From: Phytophthora colocasiae
Lineage: Eukaryota > Oomycota > Peronosporomycetes > Peronosporales > Peronosporaceae
Reading direction: 5' to 3'
Assembly (NCBI GenBank): GCA_018806915.1
Contig: JAGKQI010000088.1
Location: 620,001-684,000 of the forward strand
DNA length: 64,000 nt
In this document: piece by piece, positions 45,074-55,716 of the stretch
How the letters are laid out: each line of letters opens with the position of its first letter
Numbering within the stretch: the stretch's first letter is position 1
Made by a program: the position numbers and the translations under genes
The notes under the pieces: generated by a model
Told to the model about the DNA's origin: nothing
What the model saw: the letters and a program-made list of their open reading frames with translations, nothing else
Database searches by the model: none

Positions 45074-48000
45074 GTGGTACACGCGAGTGTACGGGGGTTT
45101 AACAACCCCTTTAGAGTCTTGATAGACTCTGGGGCGAGCAAGAACTTTGCTCGCCGACAAACTGTCGCAAGGAATCGCGGCAAGTTTGAGGACGCTCTAC
45201 GTGAGAGCGAGGGAAGTGGGCTAGTCGCCGTACGACTAGCCGATGGTACGGTGGTGGAAGTACCAAAGGTCCAGGTGGACCTGGCTGTGAAGTTTGAGGA
45301 CTTCGACAGCGTGGAGTCGTTCATTGTCCTCGAGATGGACAAGTACGACTTGATCCTAGGGATGTCGTGGCTTGAGAAGAACGAGCCCTGGATCGATTGG
45401 CGCGGCAAAGCCATTGGGGCTAGCCGGCCTGCAGTCTCTGACAGAGCTTTGGTGAGTCATGTTCCCTCTGTCAGGACTAAGGGCGTTCGCTGGAACCGCC
45501 AGGACGCGGCAGCGTCCGAGGAGTATTTGGGGGCTGGTGTAGTCGGTGCTACATCGCCCCACACGAGAAGTGATCGTGGGCCATGGATGGCCGGGGCAAC
45601 GGGCGGAGGCCCTTGCCCTACGTGTGGGTCTGCAACGATAGCTGGGCCCCACGCACGAAGTCGCAGCGACGTACAGGCTGCGACTGTGGTAGTGCCCGAG
45701 AGCACTAACCAGGTGGGTAACTTAGGTCCACAAGCAGATCAAAGAGTTCCGCAGGAAGCCAAGATGGCTCGCGATGCCGAAGTAGTGGCATCGCCAGGCG
45801 TACGAGAAGTAGTTCGACGCCAGGTCGCTCAGACCATAACTGATGCGGGTAACAGAGTTCCGCATGGAGCCACGAGGGCTCGTGATGCCGAAGTAGTGGC
45901 ATCACCAGGCGTGAGAGAAGTAGTTCCACGCAAGGTCGCTCAGACCATAACTGATCAGGAAGACACCAAGGGTGCTTCCGATGCGGGTAACGCAGTTCCG
46001 CACGGAGCCATGAGGGCTCGTGATGCCATCGTAGTGGCATCACCTGGCGTGGGTAAGTTAACCCCACGCCATGGTCGTAAGCCGGGGTTGGTAGAATACC
46101 ATCCCGAAGAAGTCCACGAGGACTTGGGGCAGGAGCTAAAGGCTCCTAGGTCACAGCCGGTCGAAGAATGCTATCACATCTTCGACGGCGTGACCGGGCA
46201 TCGCGTGAAGGCGGGGGCCATCGAGTTGGCACCCTGCCTGAGGTATCAGAGCTATTGAACCTCGAGGAAGTCGCGATGGATGACTTCCTGGCCGAGTTGA
46301 AGGCCGGGGAGATATCGGAGATGGTTCTCCTTAGGCCGGAGCCCACTCCAGAGGAGTTGAACTCCTCCTCAGTGATGGACGAAGACGTCCTGGAGGAGTT
46401 CCGAAGCAGCGTGCGTCGCGCACGGGCTCCGAGATTCTGAAGAATCCGAAGGATCCGTTGTATCCTTTAGTGAAGGAGTTTGAGGACGTGGTGTCTAAGG
46501 ACCCACCCTCAAAGCTCCCACCAGACCGAGGGATCAGGCACGAGATTGATCTCGTGCCAGGCACAAAGTATTGTGTCACGCGTCAATGGCCCCTGCCCCG
46601 AGAGCAGAGCGACGTCATTGACGCGTTCTTCGCCGCTAAGGCGAAAGCGGGAATGGTGCGGGAATCGAAGTCCCCGCACTCGACGCCAACCTTCTGCGTT
46701 CGCAAGCCGAACGGGAAGTGGCGTCTGGTTCATGCTTACAACAAGCTGAACAGCGCGACTGTGCCAGCACAGACGCCGATCCTCGCAAGGATGTGTTGTT
46801 GAACAACATGGCCGGCTGCACGCTGTATAGCGCGCTGGATCTGGTGGATGGATATTACCAGATCCTGATGCGGAGTGTGATATCCCGCTCACGGCCGTGA
46901 GCACGCCGAGCGGTATGCTCTGGGAGTGGCTGGTAATGCCACAAGGTCTATCCAACGCACCAGCGACCTTCAATCGCTTGGTCACACAGTTGTTTAGACC
47001 TTTGCGTGCGTTCACGCAGACGTACTTTGACGATATATTCGTCCATAGCCGTGCCGAGGGAGGCAAGACGGCTATAGAGGTGCATCGAGAGCACCTCCGT
47101 CGAGTGTTTGAGGTCATGAGAGCTAACAAGCTCTATGCCAACATCGACAAGTGCGTCTTCGCAGCTGAGGAGATTAAGGTCCTCGGCTGCTTCGTCAGCA
47201 GCGTCGGGGTCCGAGCGGATCCTGACAAGGTCAAAGCCATTGCGGCATGGCCTGTTCCTCGGTCACAGAAGGACCTGAGGAAGTGGTTGGGCTTAGCCAA
47301 CTACTTGCACAAGTACAGTGCTGGCTATGCGGGACTCGCAAAGCCTTTGTCGGACCTTCTGAAGAAGGAGGCCGAGTGGTGCTGGGAGCGCCAGCACCAG
47401 GATGCTTTTGACAGCATCAAGGCGAGCTTGCAATGCGCGCCCGTCCTGGCGTTGCCGGACGATGCCAAGTCGTTTAGCGTTGTCTGTGACGCTTCCGACT
47501 ATGCAATTGGCTGTGCGCTATTGCAACAGGACGATGAGGGACGAGATAGGGTGATCTCGTTCCAGTCCAGGCAGCTGAAGGCTGCCGAACGGAATTATCC
47601 CGTTCACGACAAGGAACTCTTGTCGATGAAGTATGCCCTTGTCAAGTTCAGGGTGCATCTTCTGGGCTCAAGGCCCTTTGTGGTCTATACGGACCACGCG
47701 TCCTTGCGGACAGCCATCCATACGCCGCACTTATCGCAGCGGATGGCGCGTTGGTTGTCATTCTTCGCGGAGTATAACTTCCGCGTTGAATACAAGCCTG
47801 GCAAGCTCAACACGCTTGCCGACGCTTTGTCGCGCAGGCCCGACTATGAGTTCGCTCATATTAGTCGGGCCACGACGGATCTTTACGATCGAATACGCTT
47901 GGCGTATCGGGACGATGATACCCTCGCCCCTATTGTGCGGTATTTGTCCGCTGGCACAGATGCCAAGGTCGAATGGCTTACGCCTCGACAGCGGGCACGG

Positions 48001-49396
48001 CTCCACCGCTATGAGTGGGCCGATGGCCTGCTCCACTATCGGGTGGAGCCCGGGATCTCTCCGCGGGTCGTTGTTCCGAACGACGAGGATCTGAAGTATG
48101 ATATACTTCACGAGGCACACGATGTGCCTTCGAGTGGCCACTTGGGCCGAGAGAAGACCTATCATGGGGTCTCTCTGATGTTTTGGTGGGCCCACATGTA
48201 CAAGTGGGTGGCCATACATCAAGACATGTGAAACATGTCAGCGCGTGAAGCCTGCGGGGCACGCGTCGGCTCCGCTGCAGAGCCTGCCAGTCCCACTGGA
48301 CTGCTGGAAGTCGATGAGTCTCGACTTTGTCTTCGGCCTTCCGGCCGATGACCAGAAGAACACCGGCATTGTGGTGTTTGTATGCCGGTTGAGCAAGATG
48401 GTGCATCTTGCTCCGGTCTCTGAGACCATTACCGGGAACAAACTGCGAAGTTGTTCCTTGATAGCGTATTCCGCTATCACGGGTTGCCTGAGACTGTTGT
48501 CTCTGACCGCGACCCGCGGTTTACCGCTGCGTTTTGGAAAACGCTGTTCCAATTGCTAGGAACACGGTTGACGATGTCAACAGCGGACCATCCGCAGACC
48601 GATGGTCAGACTGAGCGCGTCAACCGAGTGGTTGAGGACGTGCTGCGCAGTGTTTGCGCTGAGGCGCCGCGCTCTTGGTCAGCGCAGCTGCCTATGGTTG
48701 AGTTTGCACTCAACAACGCGGTACACGCGTCAACGGGGTTCACGCCGTTCTACTTGAACGGGCTTCGAACCCCTGGTGCCTCTCAAAGTGGGTGGGGGCG
48801 CCGCGGCTTTGAGAGTAAGTGGGGGAGAGGCTCGAAAAGAGCTCCAGGTTTCCGGTGTGGAACCAGCCGCGTTGCGGAAGAAGTTGTCGACATTTGTCGG
48901 CAACAGGCTGAATGTGATCAGCCGGGTGCGAGATGCAATGGCACTCGCACAGGACAAGCAAAAGGAGTACTCAGACCAACATGGGAGAGGAAACTTAAGT
49001 GTATTTAATGTGGGTGACTTAGTGCTACTCGACACTAGGAACCTACCTCTTAACACTGTTAGCTCCACGGTGAGCAACAAGTTGAAGCATCGCTTCATTG
49101 GACCCTTTAAGGTCCTGAGTAGGCACGGCGCTGCCTACACGATCGACTTGCCTAAGTCGATGACGACCCACCCGACGTTTTATGTGGGTCGTCTGAAGCG
49201 GTACCATGACCCTCAGGGTCATGCGGCCCTCAAGAGGTTGAAGGCGGCCGCGAGGAGGAGAGTGAACCTCCTCGACGCGAGGTTGAGCGTCAGGCGCAGA
49301 GCGCCCCAGGTAATAGGGAGTTTGGTGACTCCTAGGGGCGAAGCCGTACCCCGGTGGAAGGTACGAGCGGTGTGGAAACACCGAGGGGCCAAGTGA
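45074..49396 (+). pseudogene. gypsy pol (protease, RT, RNase H, integrase), frameshifted
   Basis: The polyprotein that copies and integrates the element. Protease: FRVLIDSGASKNF (45107-45145) with LILGMSWL. Then comes a low-complexity linker with three internal repeats (45735-46060). RT: PTFCVRKPNGKWRLVHAYNK, SALDLVDGYYQI, MPQGLSNAPATF and the YFDDI catalytic box at about 47023. RNase H: VCDASDYAIGCALLQQD and YTDHASLRT. Integrase: HEAHDVPSSGHLG with CETCQ (HHCC finger), MSLDFVFGLP, VVSDRDPRF and a DHPQTDGQTERVNR block (DDE core), then a GPY-type segment (HRFIGPFKVLSRHG). Frame changes near 46250, 46440, 46790, 46885, 48225, 48440 and 48780 interrupt it. Confidence 0.9.
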
Positions 49397-49531
49397 GTAG
49401 GCCCCTAGGCGCGAGTCGCGCGACAACGGGGAGTACGCGTACGGTTGCGACTCCCGGCGAGACATCGTCGCCTGAAGGTCGTAGACCTCTTGACGGAGGG
49501 AGTCCGGCGCCCGCGAAGAGGCACTACGGTT

Positions 49532-51335
49532 CTACACGACCATGAAGACCCTGCATCGCGAGACGCAGGTCTTCCAACTGGCGCACGACACCAGGCTGGC
49601 CGGCTGCAGAGGCAGCCTGACCGCCATGCCCAAGGCCAAGGGGGCAACCTCAAGCGCAAGGATACGCGTTCGGAGGAGGCGGATCTCCTCCTGTTGCTGA
49701 GCAACAAGTTGGCCGAGAGGCCCAGTCGAAGGCCTCTGAGTCCCCAACGTCGGGGACGGCTCGAAAGAGCAGTCGGGCGAGGCCTCCTCCGGCCTTGCTT
49801 GACCGGAACGGAGAACGCCACTACCATGTGGAGCGGGTTCTCCAGGAGCGGCGTCGCGGTGGGAAGCGCCAGCTCCGAGTGAAGTGGCGCGGGTACCCTG
49901 CGTCGCAGAGTACCTGGGAGCCGATTGAGCGGCTCCAGGTTGATTCGCCCGAAGGCTGTCGCGTGCTGGGAAGAGGCACGGCGGCAGCCTCGTAGCAGTC
50001 CGCGGCTTCTTAGCCGCTGAACGGGGTTGGAACACAGATGTATGTGTTCCATACCCGCGCTCATTGTGAGCGCTGGACTGAGACTCAGTTCTCAGTCGCT
50101 CCATCTTATGATGGAGCTGCCGTTTGCCTACGAGGTGGGCAAACTGGACACGAAGGTCCCGGAGGCGGAGGATGTCCTCCAGGTGATCTTCGTCACGGAG
50201 TTTGTGGTACTCCTGGGTTGACTTGACTGTCAACCGGACCCATTGCCAAAAGAGGTCCTCAGCGTCGACCCACGACGCAGTGTTCTCTGGGAGAACCCAT
50301 GGTAACCCCATGTGGGCTTGAGACCACCCTTAGTCTCAGGCTTCTTGCGAAGCGAGGTGAATTCTTGAGAGGAATTCGGTGCTGTGCTAGAAGCACGCAC
50401 CTGGCAACAGAGAGGTTGCCTTGAAAGAGAGGTTCTTTCTGAACCAAGGCCCGCTCAAAGGCGCCTTTGGTGGTATGGCCCCCTATGAGTGGAGGTGGGT
50501 CGTGGAGCTGCTCGTGATACGCAGCAGCTCCCGAGCCTTGATCGGGGGGGTAGTATCCCGGCTGGTGGGCAGAGTCCTCATCGTGTTGATGAGACTCACG
50601 TGCGACCGTTGGTGCGGTGCGCATTGGCTGTTGAGCAGCCTGAAAGAGCTCTTGCTGCTCATCGAGATCGTTAGTGATCTCTTGGGGCTCGCGGATGAGC
50701 CCCTCCTCCTCATCGGCGTCATCGTCGACGTCGTCGGGGCCGAAGATCTCTTCGAGCTCCCTTCTCCTTGTCATGTCTTGACGAGGAGACTGTGAAGCAT
50801 GACGCTTCTTGGAGTTGGTGCTGGGCACCTTCTCCTCTGCCAGAATGGCCCGGGCGCGTTCGCGCCCTTCAGCAAGTGTCAGATGTCTGACAGGTGGTGG
50901 CGTAGTGTCGCCACCACGGCCGCTGGTGTTGTCGGGAGACTTGGACGCGGTGTCCTTGTCTCCATGGTGCTCCTCCGTGGTTGGAGCACCCGCCGCAGGC
51001 TTGCCCTCGGCGTCGCCGTTGTCGCCTCGTCGCCCGAGTAGCTGACAAGAGTCGCTTCCTGTTCGGAAGGACTCCAGGAACCGACTATGGTCCCTATACT
51101 CGAACCGAGGATTCGGTCGAGTATCAGGCGGTAGGGACGGAGACCTACTGCGCCTTTGGCTAGGGCTAGCCGTCGCAGCAGTGCTGCTGGGCGAGCTAAG
51201 AGCCCTGGAGGCCACATCGGTGGCCTCATGAAGTGCCGAAGCCTTGCCGCGAGGCTTGGCTGGCTTGGAAGTTGGCTTTGCAGCCTTCTTCCGTGAAGAC
51301 GCTTGCGCGTCTGGGTTTGCACCCTTTGCAGACAT
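49532..51335 (-). CDS. Antisense reading frames in the gypsy 3' region, unknown function
   Basis: A 358-codon frame (51335-50259) and an overlapping 259-codon frame (50311-49532) lie opposite to gag-pol. The first starts MSAKGANPDAQASSRKKAAK, a Lys/Ala/Pro-rich basic segment with KPTSKPAKP, then Ser/Pro-rich stretches, then charged sequence (REGRERARAILAEE-like, DDVDDDADEEEG). The second has a helical, protein-like stretch (WVDAEDLFWQWVRLTVKST, DEDHLEDILRLRDLRVQFAH). Composition looks coding rather than accidental, and the sense strand has no long frame here. A frameshift or intron near 50290 could join them. Extra antisense genes are known in some plant gypsy elements; no homology is claimed here. 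The part below about 50000 overlaps the chromodomain region. Confidence 0.5.
49795..49995 (+). pseudogene. Chromodomain at the integrase C-terminus
   Basis: YHVERVLQERRRGGKRQLR followed by VKWRGYPASQSTWEPIERL is a canonical chromodomain (aromatic cage residues Y, W, W visible). In chromoviruses it tethers the integration complex to methylated histone marks. It is separated from the integrase core by a poorly conserved linker, partly out of frame. Confidence 0.85.
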
Positions 51336-51504
51336 GTTGCTGGGCTTCCAAGGAAGCCTGGTACGCGTTGGCAGTGCGCCCTGTGCTCTGTGAGAGCAGA
51401 AGCCGCAGCGATAAGAGCTGGCGGCAGGTCGATCGATTTCGACATTGAAGAGAGAAATGTGAAAGGGATTTTCTCTCTTCTCTGATTGGACGAGAGTCGA
51501 ATCT

Positions 51505-51517
51505 AAGTGGGGGAGGA
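51505..51517 (+). other. Polypurine tract of the gypsy element
   Basis: AAGTGGGGGAGGA directly precedes the 3' LTR (TGTAACGG at 51518), as expected for the plus-strand primer of reverse transcription. Confidence 0.85.
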
Positions 51518-51833
51518 TGTAACGGGGTTACATTGAAGAGTGACTTTAGTCACTCTTCCGAAGTGGATACATTTGGTGTGTCACACATCATGGTGACACG
51601 TGGCAGGTGGCTCCGCAGCCACCTATCACCTTCTATATAGGTTACACTATAGATATCTTTTAGTTTGTATTGCAGGCCAAGCTAACAAGTATCTATAATA
51701 TATTCAGTCTTAAATCTACCTAATCTTTAGTTAGTCTCCCCAAGTCTTTGGGGACCGAGTGAACTGCCGTTCACTAGGAGTTTGTATACTCCAAGCCTTC
51801 CTCTGTGTGAAGTGCTGTGTGACCCCCGTCACA
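51518..51833 (+). repeat. 3' LTR of the gypsy element
   Basis: 316 bp, 312 of 316 identical with the 5' LTR and without indels, pointing to a young insertion. GACAG target duplication follows at 51834-51838. Confidence 0.97.
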
Positions 51834-51838
51834 GACAG

Positions 51839-52184
51839 GCACTCCTTCTCGGCGGAGATCTCTCACCCAGCGTGCAATCATGTCTTCCTCCTCCTCCTCC
51901 AGCACAGTTGACAGCCCCATAGGTCGTTTTTTTTTTTGCAAACTCCCCCGACCACTTGCCACTGCGCCAACAATTTCGTCCTCTTTCTTAAGCCACTTGT
52001 ATATTAAGCGCTTTTTACTCCTTTTCTGGGTTGTCTGCAGTTTGTCGTAGAATTTTCTGATTGTCTTGTGCATGCCGTGCTCGTGGTAATACGCCATTAT
52101 GCGCGCCTTCTTGCTGTTGGTGACGCTATCGCGCAGATCATCGCACGGTTTGCTGCGGACACCCTTGATGCTGATGCGCCCCAC
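51839..52184 (-). pseudogene. Host pogo-type transposase, N-terminal part
   Basis: Reads MGRISIKGVRSKPCDDLRDS, then HTH-like KKARIMAYYHEHGMHKTIRK, a basic region (KRSKKRLIYKWLKKEDEI) and the acidic EEEEEDMIARWVRDLRREGV, where the gypsy element is inserted. This is the N-terminal DNA-binding half of a pogo/CENP-B-type transposase. The reading frame continues at 43544 on the far side of the insertion. Confidence 0.75.
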
Positions 52185-52384
52185 GGGTGGAGCTTCGAGG
52201 CCATTTTGGCAATGCTTCCCGTCCAGCAGTCATCAGGAGAGCCAGATTTAGGACCTTTTCTACGGTGTGCCCTTTGAGAAAGATTTATCCTGTTATCAGC
52301 ACATTGGCACGCTATTGGCTAATGCCTCTATCTAGAGATTTGACAGGTGCGCCCTACTAGTATTAGATAGGAAATTCGGTAGTA

Positions 52385-52875
52385 GTAACGTTAGTACAGA
52401 AGATAAATCGCACGAGACAGCTGGACAACTCTGTTCACAAAAGCTGCAGAGTCCACCGCCTTCTTAGTCCGGTCCGCCCTCTCCGTTGCTGCATTGACGA
52501 CTACAACGGATGTAATGTAGTGCACTAAACAGCCCAGTTAACGCCGAAAGAATCCAGACAGAAGCAAGCACAACTCGATCCAACGAAGCTCACTCATTCC
52601 TATAACTTCTTAAAAAAAATAAATCACCACCAGTCGAAAGCTCCACACTTGGTTATGCACTGCATCAAAATTAATCTTGTCCTTTTTGCGTTTCTAACTC
52701 ATTCCTTTTTCTCGCACTAAAGTCTGCTCCAGAATCAAATCCCTCGTTATAATAGATCGCTCTCATTTCTGAATCCGCTTCCCAGTGCTCACCAGCCACC
52801 CAGTTCAGTTGACACACAAGCAGGCAGGCTCCACTGTATCAAATAAACGTACAGTACATTAAAAGTCATTTCTCT
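52385..52875. promoter_or_regulatory. Intergenic region with probable VIT promoter
   Basis: No gene is seen. AAAAGTCATTTCTCT at 52861-52875 ends directly at the VIT start codon and resembles the oomycete initiator; if used, the leader would be very short. Confidence 0.35.
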
Positions 52876-53793
52876 ATGAGCTCCAACGGAAGCAGCACAG
52901 CCAACAGCACCACCGGGATCACGAGCAACGGATCAGGCAAGATGGACTACGGTAGTACGAGCTACAGCCAAGTGATGGTGGATGTCAAAGACGCCTTCGG
53001 ACGGGGAGACGCCGAGCAGTCGCGACTTCTGCACCAGTTGAAGAACGAAATGGGCAGCCATTCACACGCCCAGGAGAACCACATGACCGGTGGGGAACAC
53101 ATTAAGAGTGCAGTGTATGGAGGTCTGGACGGTATCATCACCACGTTCGCAACGGTCACGTCTGTGGCTGGCTCGGGTCTGCCACATTCTGTGATCCTCA
53201 TCATCGGTTTGGCTCATTTAGTGGCCGATGGACTGAGTATGGGGCTGGGAGATATGCTCAGCTCTCAAGCTGAAGCAGATTTGTCCAATCACGAACGCTC
53301 TCGAGAACAATGGGAGTTTGAAAACTACCCGGAAGGAGAGATCGAGGAGATGGTAGAACTCTACGAGAAGAAGGGAATCTCCACGGACGATGCGCTACTG
53401 GTAGTGCACACTCTGGCCAAGTACAAGGAAGCGTTCATTGATATTATGATGGTGGAGGAGCTCAACCTCATGCCTGTGGATGACGATGACTCGCCGCTTA
53501 CAGGAGGAATCATCACGTTCGTGTCGTTTATGCTGTTCGGAGTGATTCCATTGCTCTCGTACCTCGTCAACTTGATTCCTGGCATCAATATGAGCCCAGA
53601 GACGACGCTGTACTTGTCCTGCTTCCTTACGGTCGTCACGCTGTTCCTGTTGGGTGCTGTGAAGGGAAAATTTGTCGGACAGAAGATGTGGAAGGCTGGA
53701 AGCTCCATGGCCATCAACGGAACGATCGCAGCAGCTTGTGGATGGATCATCGGCTACTTGTTGCAGCTCACGGGCATCCAGAACATTGGATAA
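52876..53793 (+). CDS. VIT/CCC1-family Fe/Mn vacuolar transporter
   Basis: A 305-aa membrane protein of the VIT1/CCC1 family, which moves iron and manganese into vacuoles and detoxifies excess metal. The Ser/Gly/Asn-rich N-terminus (to about residue 70) is followed by the family hallmark KSAVYGGLDGIITTFATVTS in the first membrane helix, a second helix (VILIIGLAHLVADGLSMGLGD) and the DMLSSQAEADL loop. A cytosolic helical metal-binding hairpin rich in Glu (EREQWEFE-like, EIEEMVELYEKKGI, MMVEELNLMP) comes next, then three C-terminal helices (IITFVSFMLFGVIPLLSYLV, LYLSCFLTVVTLFLLGAV, GTIAAACGWIIGYLL). Five helices and conserved Glu residues match the family. There is no intron. Confidence 0.93.
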   Translation: MSSNGSSTANSTTGITSNGSGKMDYGSTSYSQVMVDVKDAFGRGDAEQSRLLHQLKNEMGSHSHAQENHMTGGEHIKSAVYGGLDGIITTFATVTSVAGSGLPHSVILIIGLAHLVADGLSMGLGDMLSSQAEADLSNHERSREQWEFENYPEGEIEEMVELYEKKGISTDDALLVVHTLAKYKEAFIDIMMVEELNLMPVDDDDSPLTGGIITFVSFMLFGVIPLLSYLVNLIPGINMSPETTLYLSCFLTVVTLFLLGAVKGKFVGQKMWKAGSSMAINGTIAAACGWIIGYLLQLTGIQNIG

Positions 53794-53922
53794 ACGCTCC
53801 ACGGATTCTCCCCTTGAGTAGAAGAGCTGGCCACTAGTTTGCACTTGTATACACGAGTTTTATATTGAATCAATTGACCACTTTTGCTGCGTTTGGTTGA
53901 ACGGTGGACTATGTTTGATGAC

Positions 53923-55466
53923 TCATAAACCTTCGACAAAGCCAGTCATCGCTCGGACCACATCCATGCACGAAACTTGGAACTGGACGCTGAGTACAAA
54001 CAACACGGCGATGACCATGAAACCCATAGTGAAGAGCATTGTCCAGGGAGCGATAGGCTTCAGAACAGCAGCAATAGGCGAGTCTAAGTCGAACAACGAA
54101 GGCCGCAGCGCTGAACTGAGGATCATAAAGTTGTGCAGGCAGCCGTTGTGCGAGCTGACGCTCAGAATTCGTCCGTCTGGGGTCCACTGAAGATCCTCAA
54201 ATGTCAAAGACGGAGCTTGCATGGATCCGTTGCTAGGACCGGAGAGATCTGCAAGCATCGATGATGAAGTTGGAGGAGATCCGGCGTTTCCAGAGGCTGT
54301 AGAACCCGTAGACGGCGCAGTTGGTTCACTGTCCAGATATTCCACTGCGATTTCCTTCCAGTCGCTCATTCGAACCACCTTGATGCAGTTGTCTCCGCAA
54401 GTTGCCACTGTTCCGTTCGCTTCATTGTAGACGATTTCACGCAGCGAATGTTCGTGGAATTTAGCACAATATTGCTCTTGGCCGATTTCGTTCAGATGTG
54501 TCGAGATGATTACAACGTAGCCAGACGAGAACCCAGCGATGATGTAGCCATTTCCAAACCACTGATACGACACGATGTTGCCGTATCGAGCCTGGAACGC
54601 GAGTTCCAGGGCGTTCTCTCGTTCGTTCAGGTCGTACAGCAAAATCGTTTTTCCTCCCATATTCACCGACAGAATCGCGTCTTTATCTTCTGTTTTGCCT
54701 CCGAACTGTTAAGAAAAAAACAAGGTTAGCATCAGATACAGTAATTTTCAGCAAGATAACGCGGTTGCAACGTACTGTGACGCTCTGCGGCGACGCCTTG
54801 ATCTTGACTTGATCAAAAGTGCGTCCTGACGGCAGGCAAATGGTAATTTGGCGATCTTCCGAGCCAAACGCAAATTTGTCTTCAAAATTCCAATCTCCGC
54901 ACAAAATGCGACGCTTGTGTTTACTCGCTACTTGAGTCTTCGTACCAGTGTGATGGTCGTAAATATAAACTTGTCCTCGATTTGTTCCTATTGCCAACTT
55001 GAAGGTAGCAAAACGAGTTAGAAAATCCTATCTATCAATATAAATTAATATAAATATTATACCAGCAATGAGTGTGGTGACTTGGACCACTTGATAAAGC
55101 TGATGTCTTTGCATGGCAAGTCCACGAGCTGATGCTGTTGGATCTTCTTAGGCTCCCACAGTACTAGAGATGCAGAATTAGCCTGTACAATGGCCAAAAT
55201 ATCTCCATTTTCACTCCATTCGAGTAATGTACACATACTAAAAATAAAAATTATTTGTTAGAAAAAAATAATATTTGGTAAAAATAAAAATATCTGAACC
55301 TTGGAGACGGCGGAACAATCTGATCCACGAGTTTCCCACGTCGTCCGAAGATATGAGCAACACGAGACGTCCCAGAAGACGCTACATAGTCGCCATGAGG
55401 GTCCCACGCGTACTTGACGGGCCCTGCGCCGTGGTGGCGAGCATCGACCGAAAAGATCATCAACAT
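53923..55466 (-). CDS. WDR19/IFT144-like N-terminal protein with C-terminal membrane segment
   Basis: Four exons (55466-55300, 55237-55063, 54997-54776, 54705-53923) with 62-70-bp introns give 448 aa. The whole chain follows the N-terminal WD40 propeller of WDR19/IFT144, the IFT-A subunit for retrograde flagellar transport: MLMIFSVDARHHGAGPVKYA, LAIGTNRGQVYIYDHHTG, FAFGSEDRQITICLPSG, YGNIVSYQWFGNGYIIAGFS and VVIISTHLNEIGQEQY. Full-length IFT144 is about 1,340 aa with a second propeller and TPR repeats; none of that is here. Instead the protein ends with a Ser-rich insert and a hydrophobic helix (TMLFTMGFMVIAVLFVLSVQ), so it could be tail-anchored. It is either a specialised paralogue or a truncated gene. 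It is divergent from the cyclic-nucleotide-binding gene. Confidence 0.75.
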
Positions 55467-55716
55467 GGCGATTTATCTGCTGGCTTTCTGACAAATAAAA
55501 TGTCACTGATTCACCTCGTAAGAGTGACTTTCAGTTGGCCAATCAGAAGAGAGCAAGTACGTCAGCATTGAGGACGAGGAGATCTTTTTCAAATTTAGAA
55601 CGTGACCAGATTGCTGGACACGAACCAGGGCATCCAGCGCTGCAGGGAGAACAATTTACGTTATGCCAAGAGAAGCGAATTGATCGTACACAGGTCTGTA
55701 CGAACTTTGAGTGAAA
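55467..55716. promoter_or_regulatory. Shared divergent promoter region
   Basis: 250 bp separate the starts of the WDR19-like gene (minus) and the cyclic-nucleotide-binding gene (plus). No sharp motif is certain. Head-to-head spacing like this suggests joint control, perhaps in sporulation or zoospore stages. Confidence 0.35.

Larger units (their letters stand above)
43545..51833 (+). mobile_element. Ty3/gypsy LTR retrotransposon with chromodomain (chromovirus)
   Basis: An 8289-bp element with two 316-bp LTRs, a 5-bp target duplication GACAG (43540-43544 and 51834-51838), and a polypurine tract before the 3' LTR. Internal order is gag, protease, reverse transcriptase, RNase H, integrase, chromodomain, which is Ty3/gypsy order. 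It sits inside the transposase gene of a pogo-type element. Several frameshifts mean this copy may be defective. A long antisense reading frame lies between the chromodomain and the 3' LTR. Confidence 0.95.
41666..52382 (-). mobile_element. pogo/mariner-type element, host of nested insertions
   Basis: Terminal inverted repeats begin CTACCGAATTTCCTATCTAA at 41666 and end with the complement at 52382; both continue into GGGCGCACC (the right arm has five extra bases). Outside each end is a TA (41664-41665, 52383-52384), the target duplication of Tc1/mariner/pogo elements. After subtracting the gypsy, the mariner-like insert and the 687-bp duplicated/inserted unit, only about 0.8 kb of host remains, including the N-terminal part of its transposase. 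It is an internally deleted, non-autonomous copy. Confidence 0.75.
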
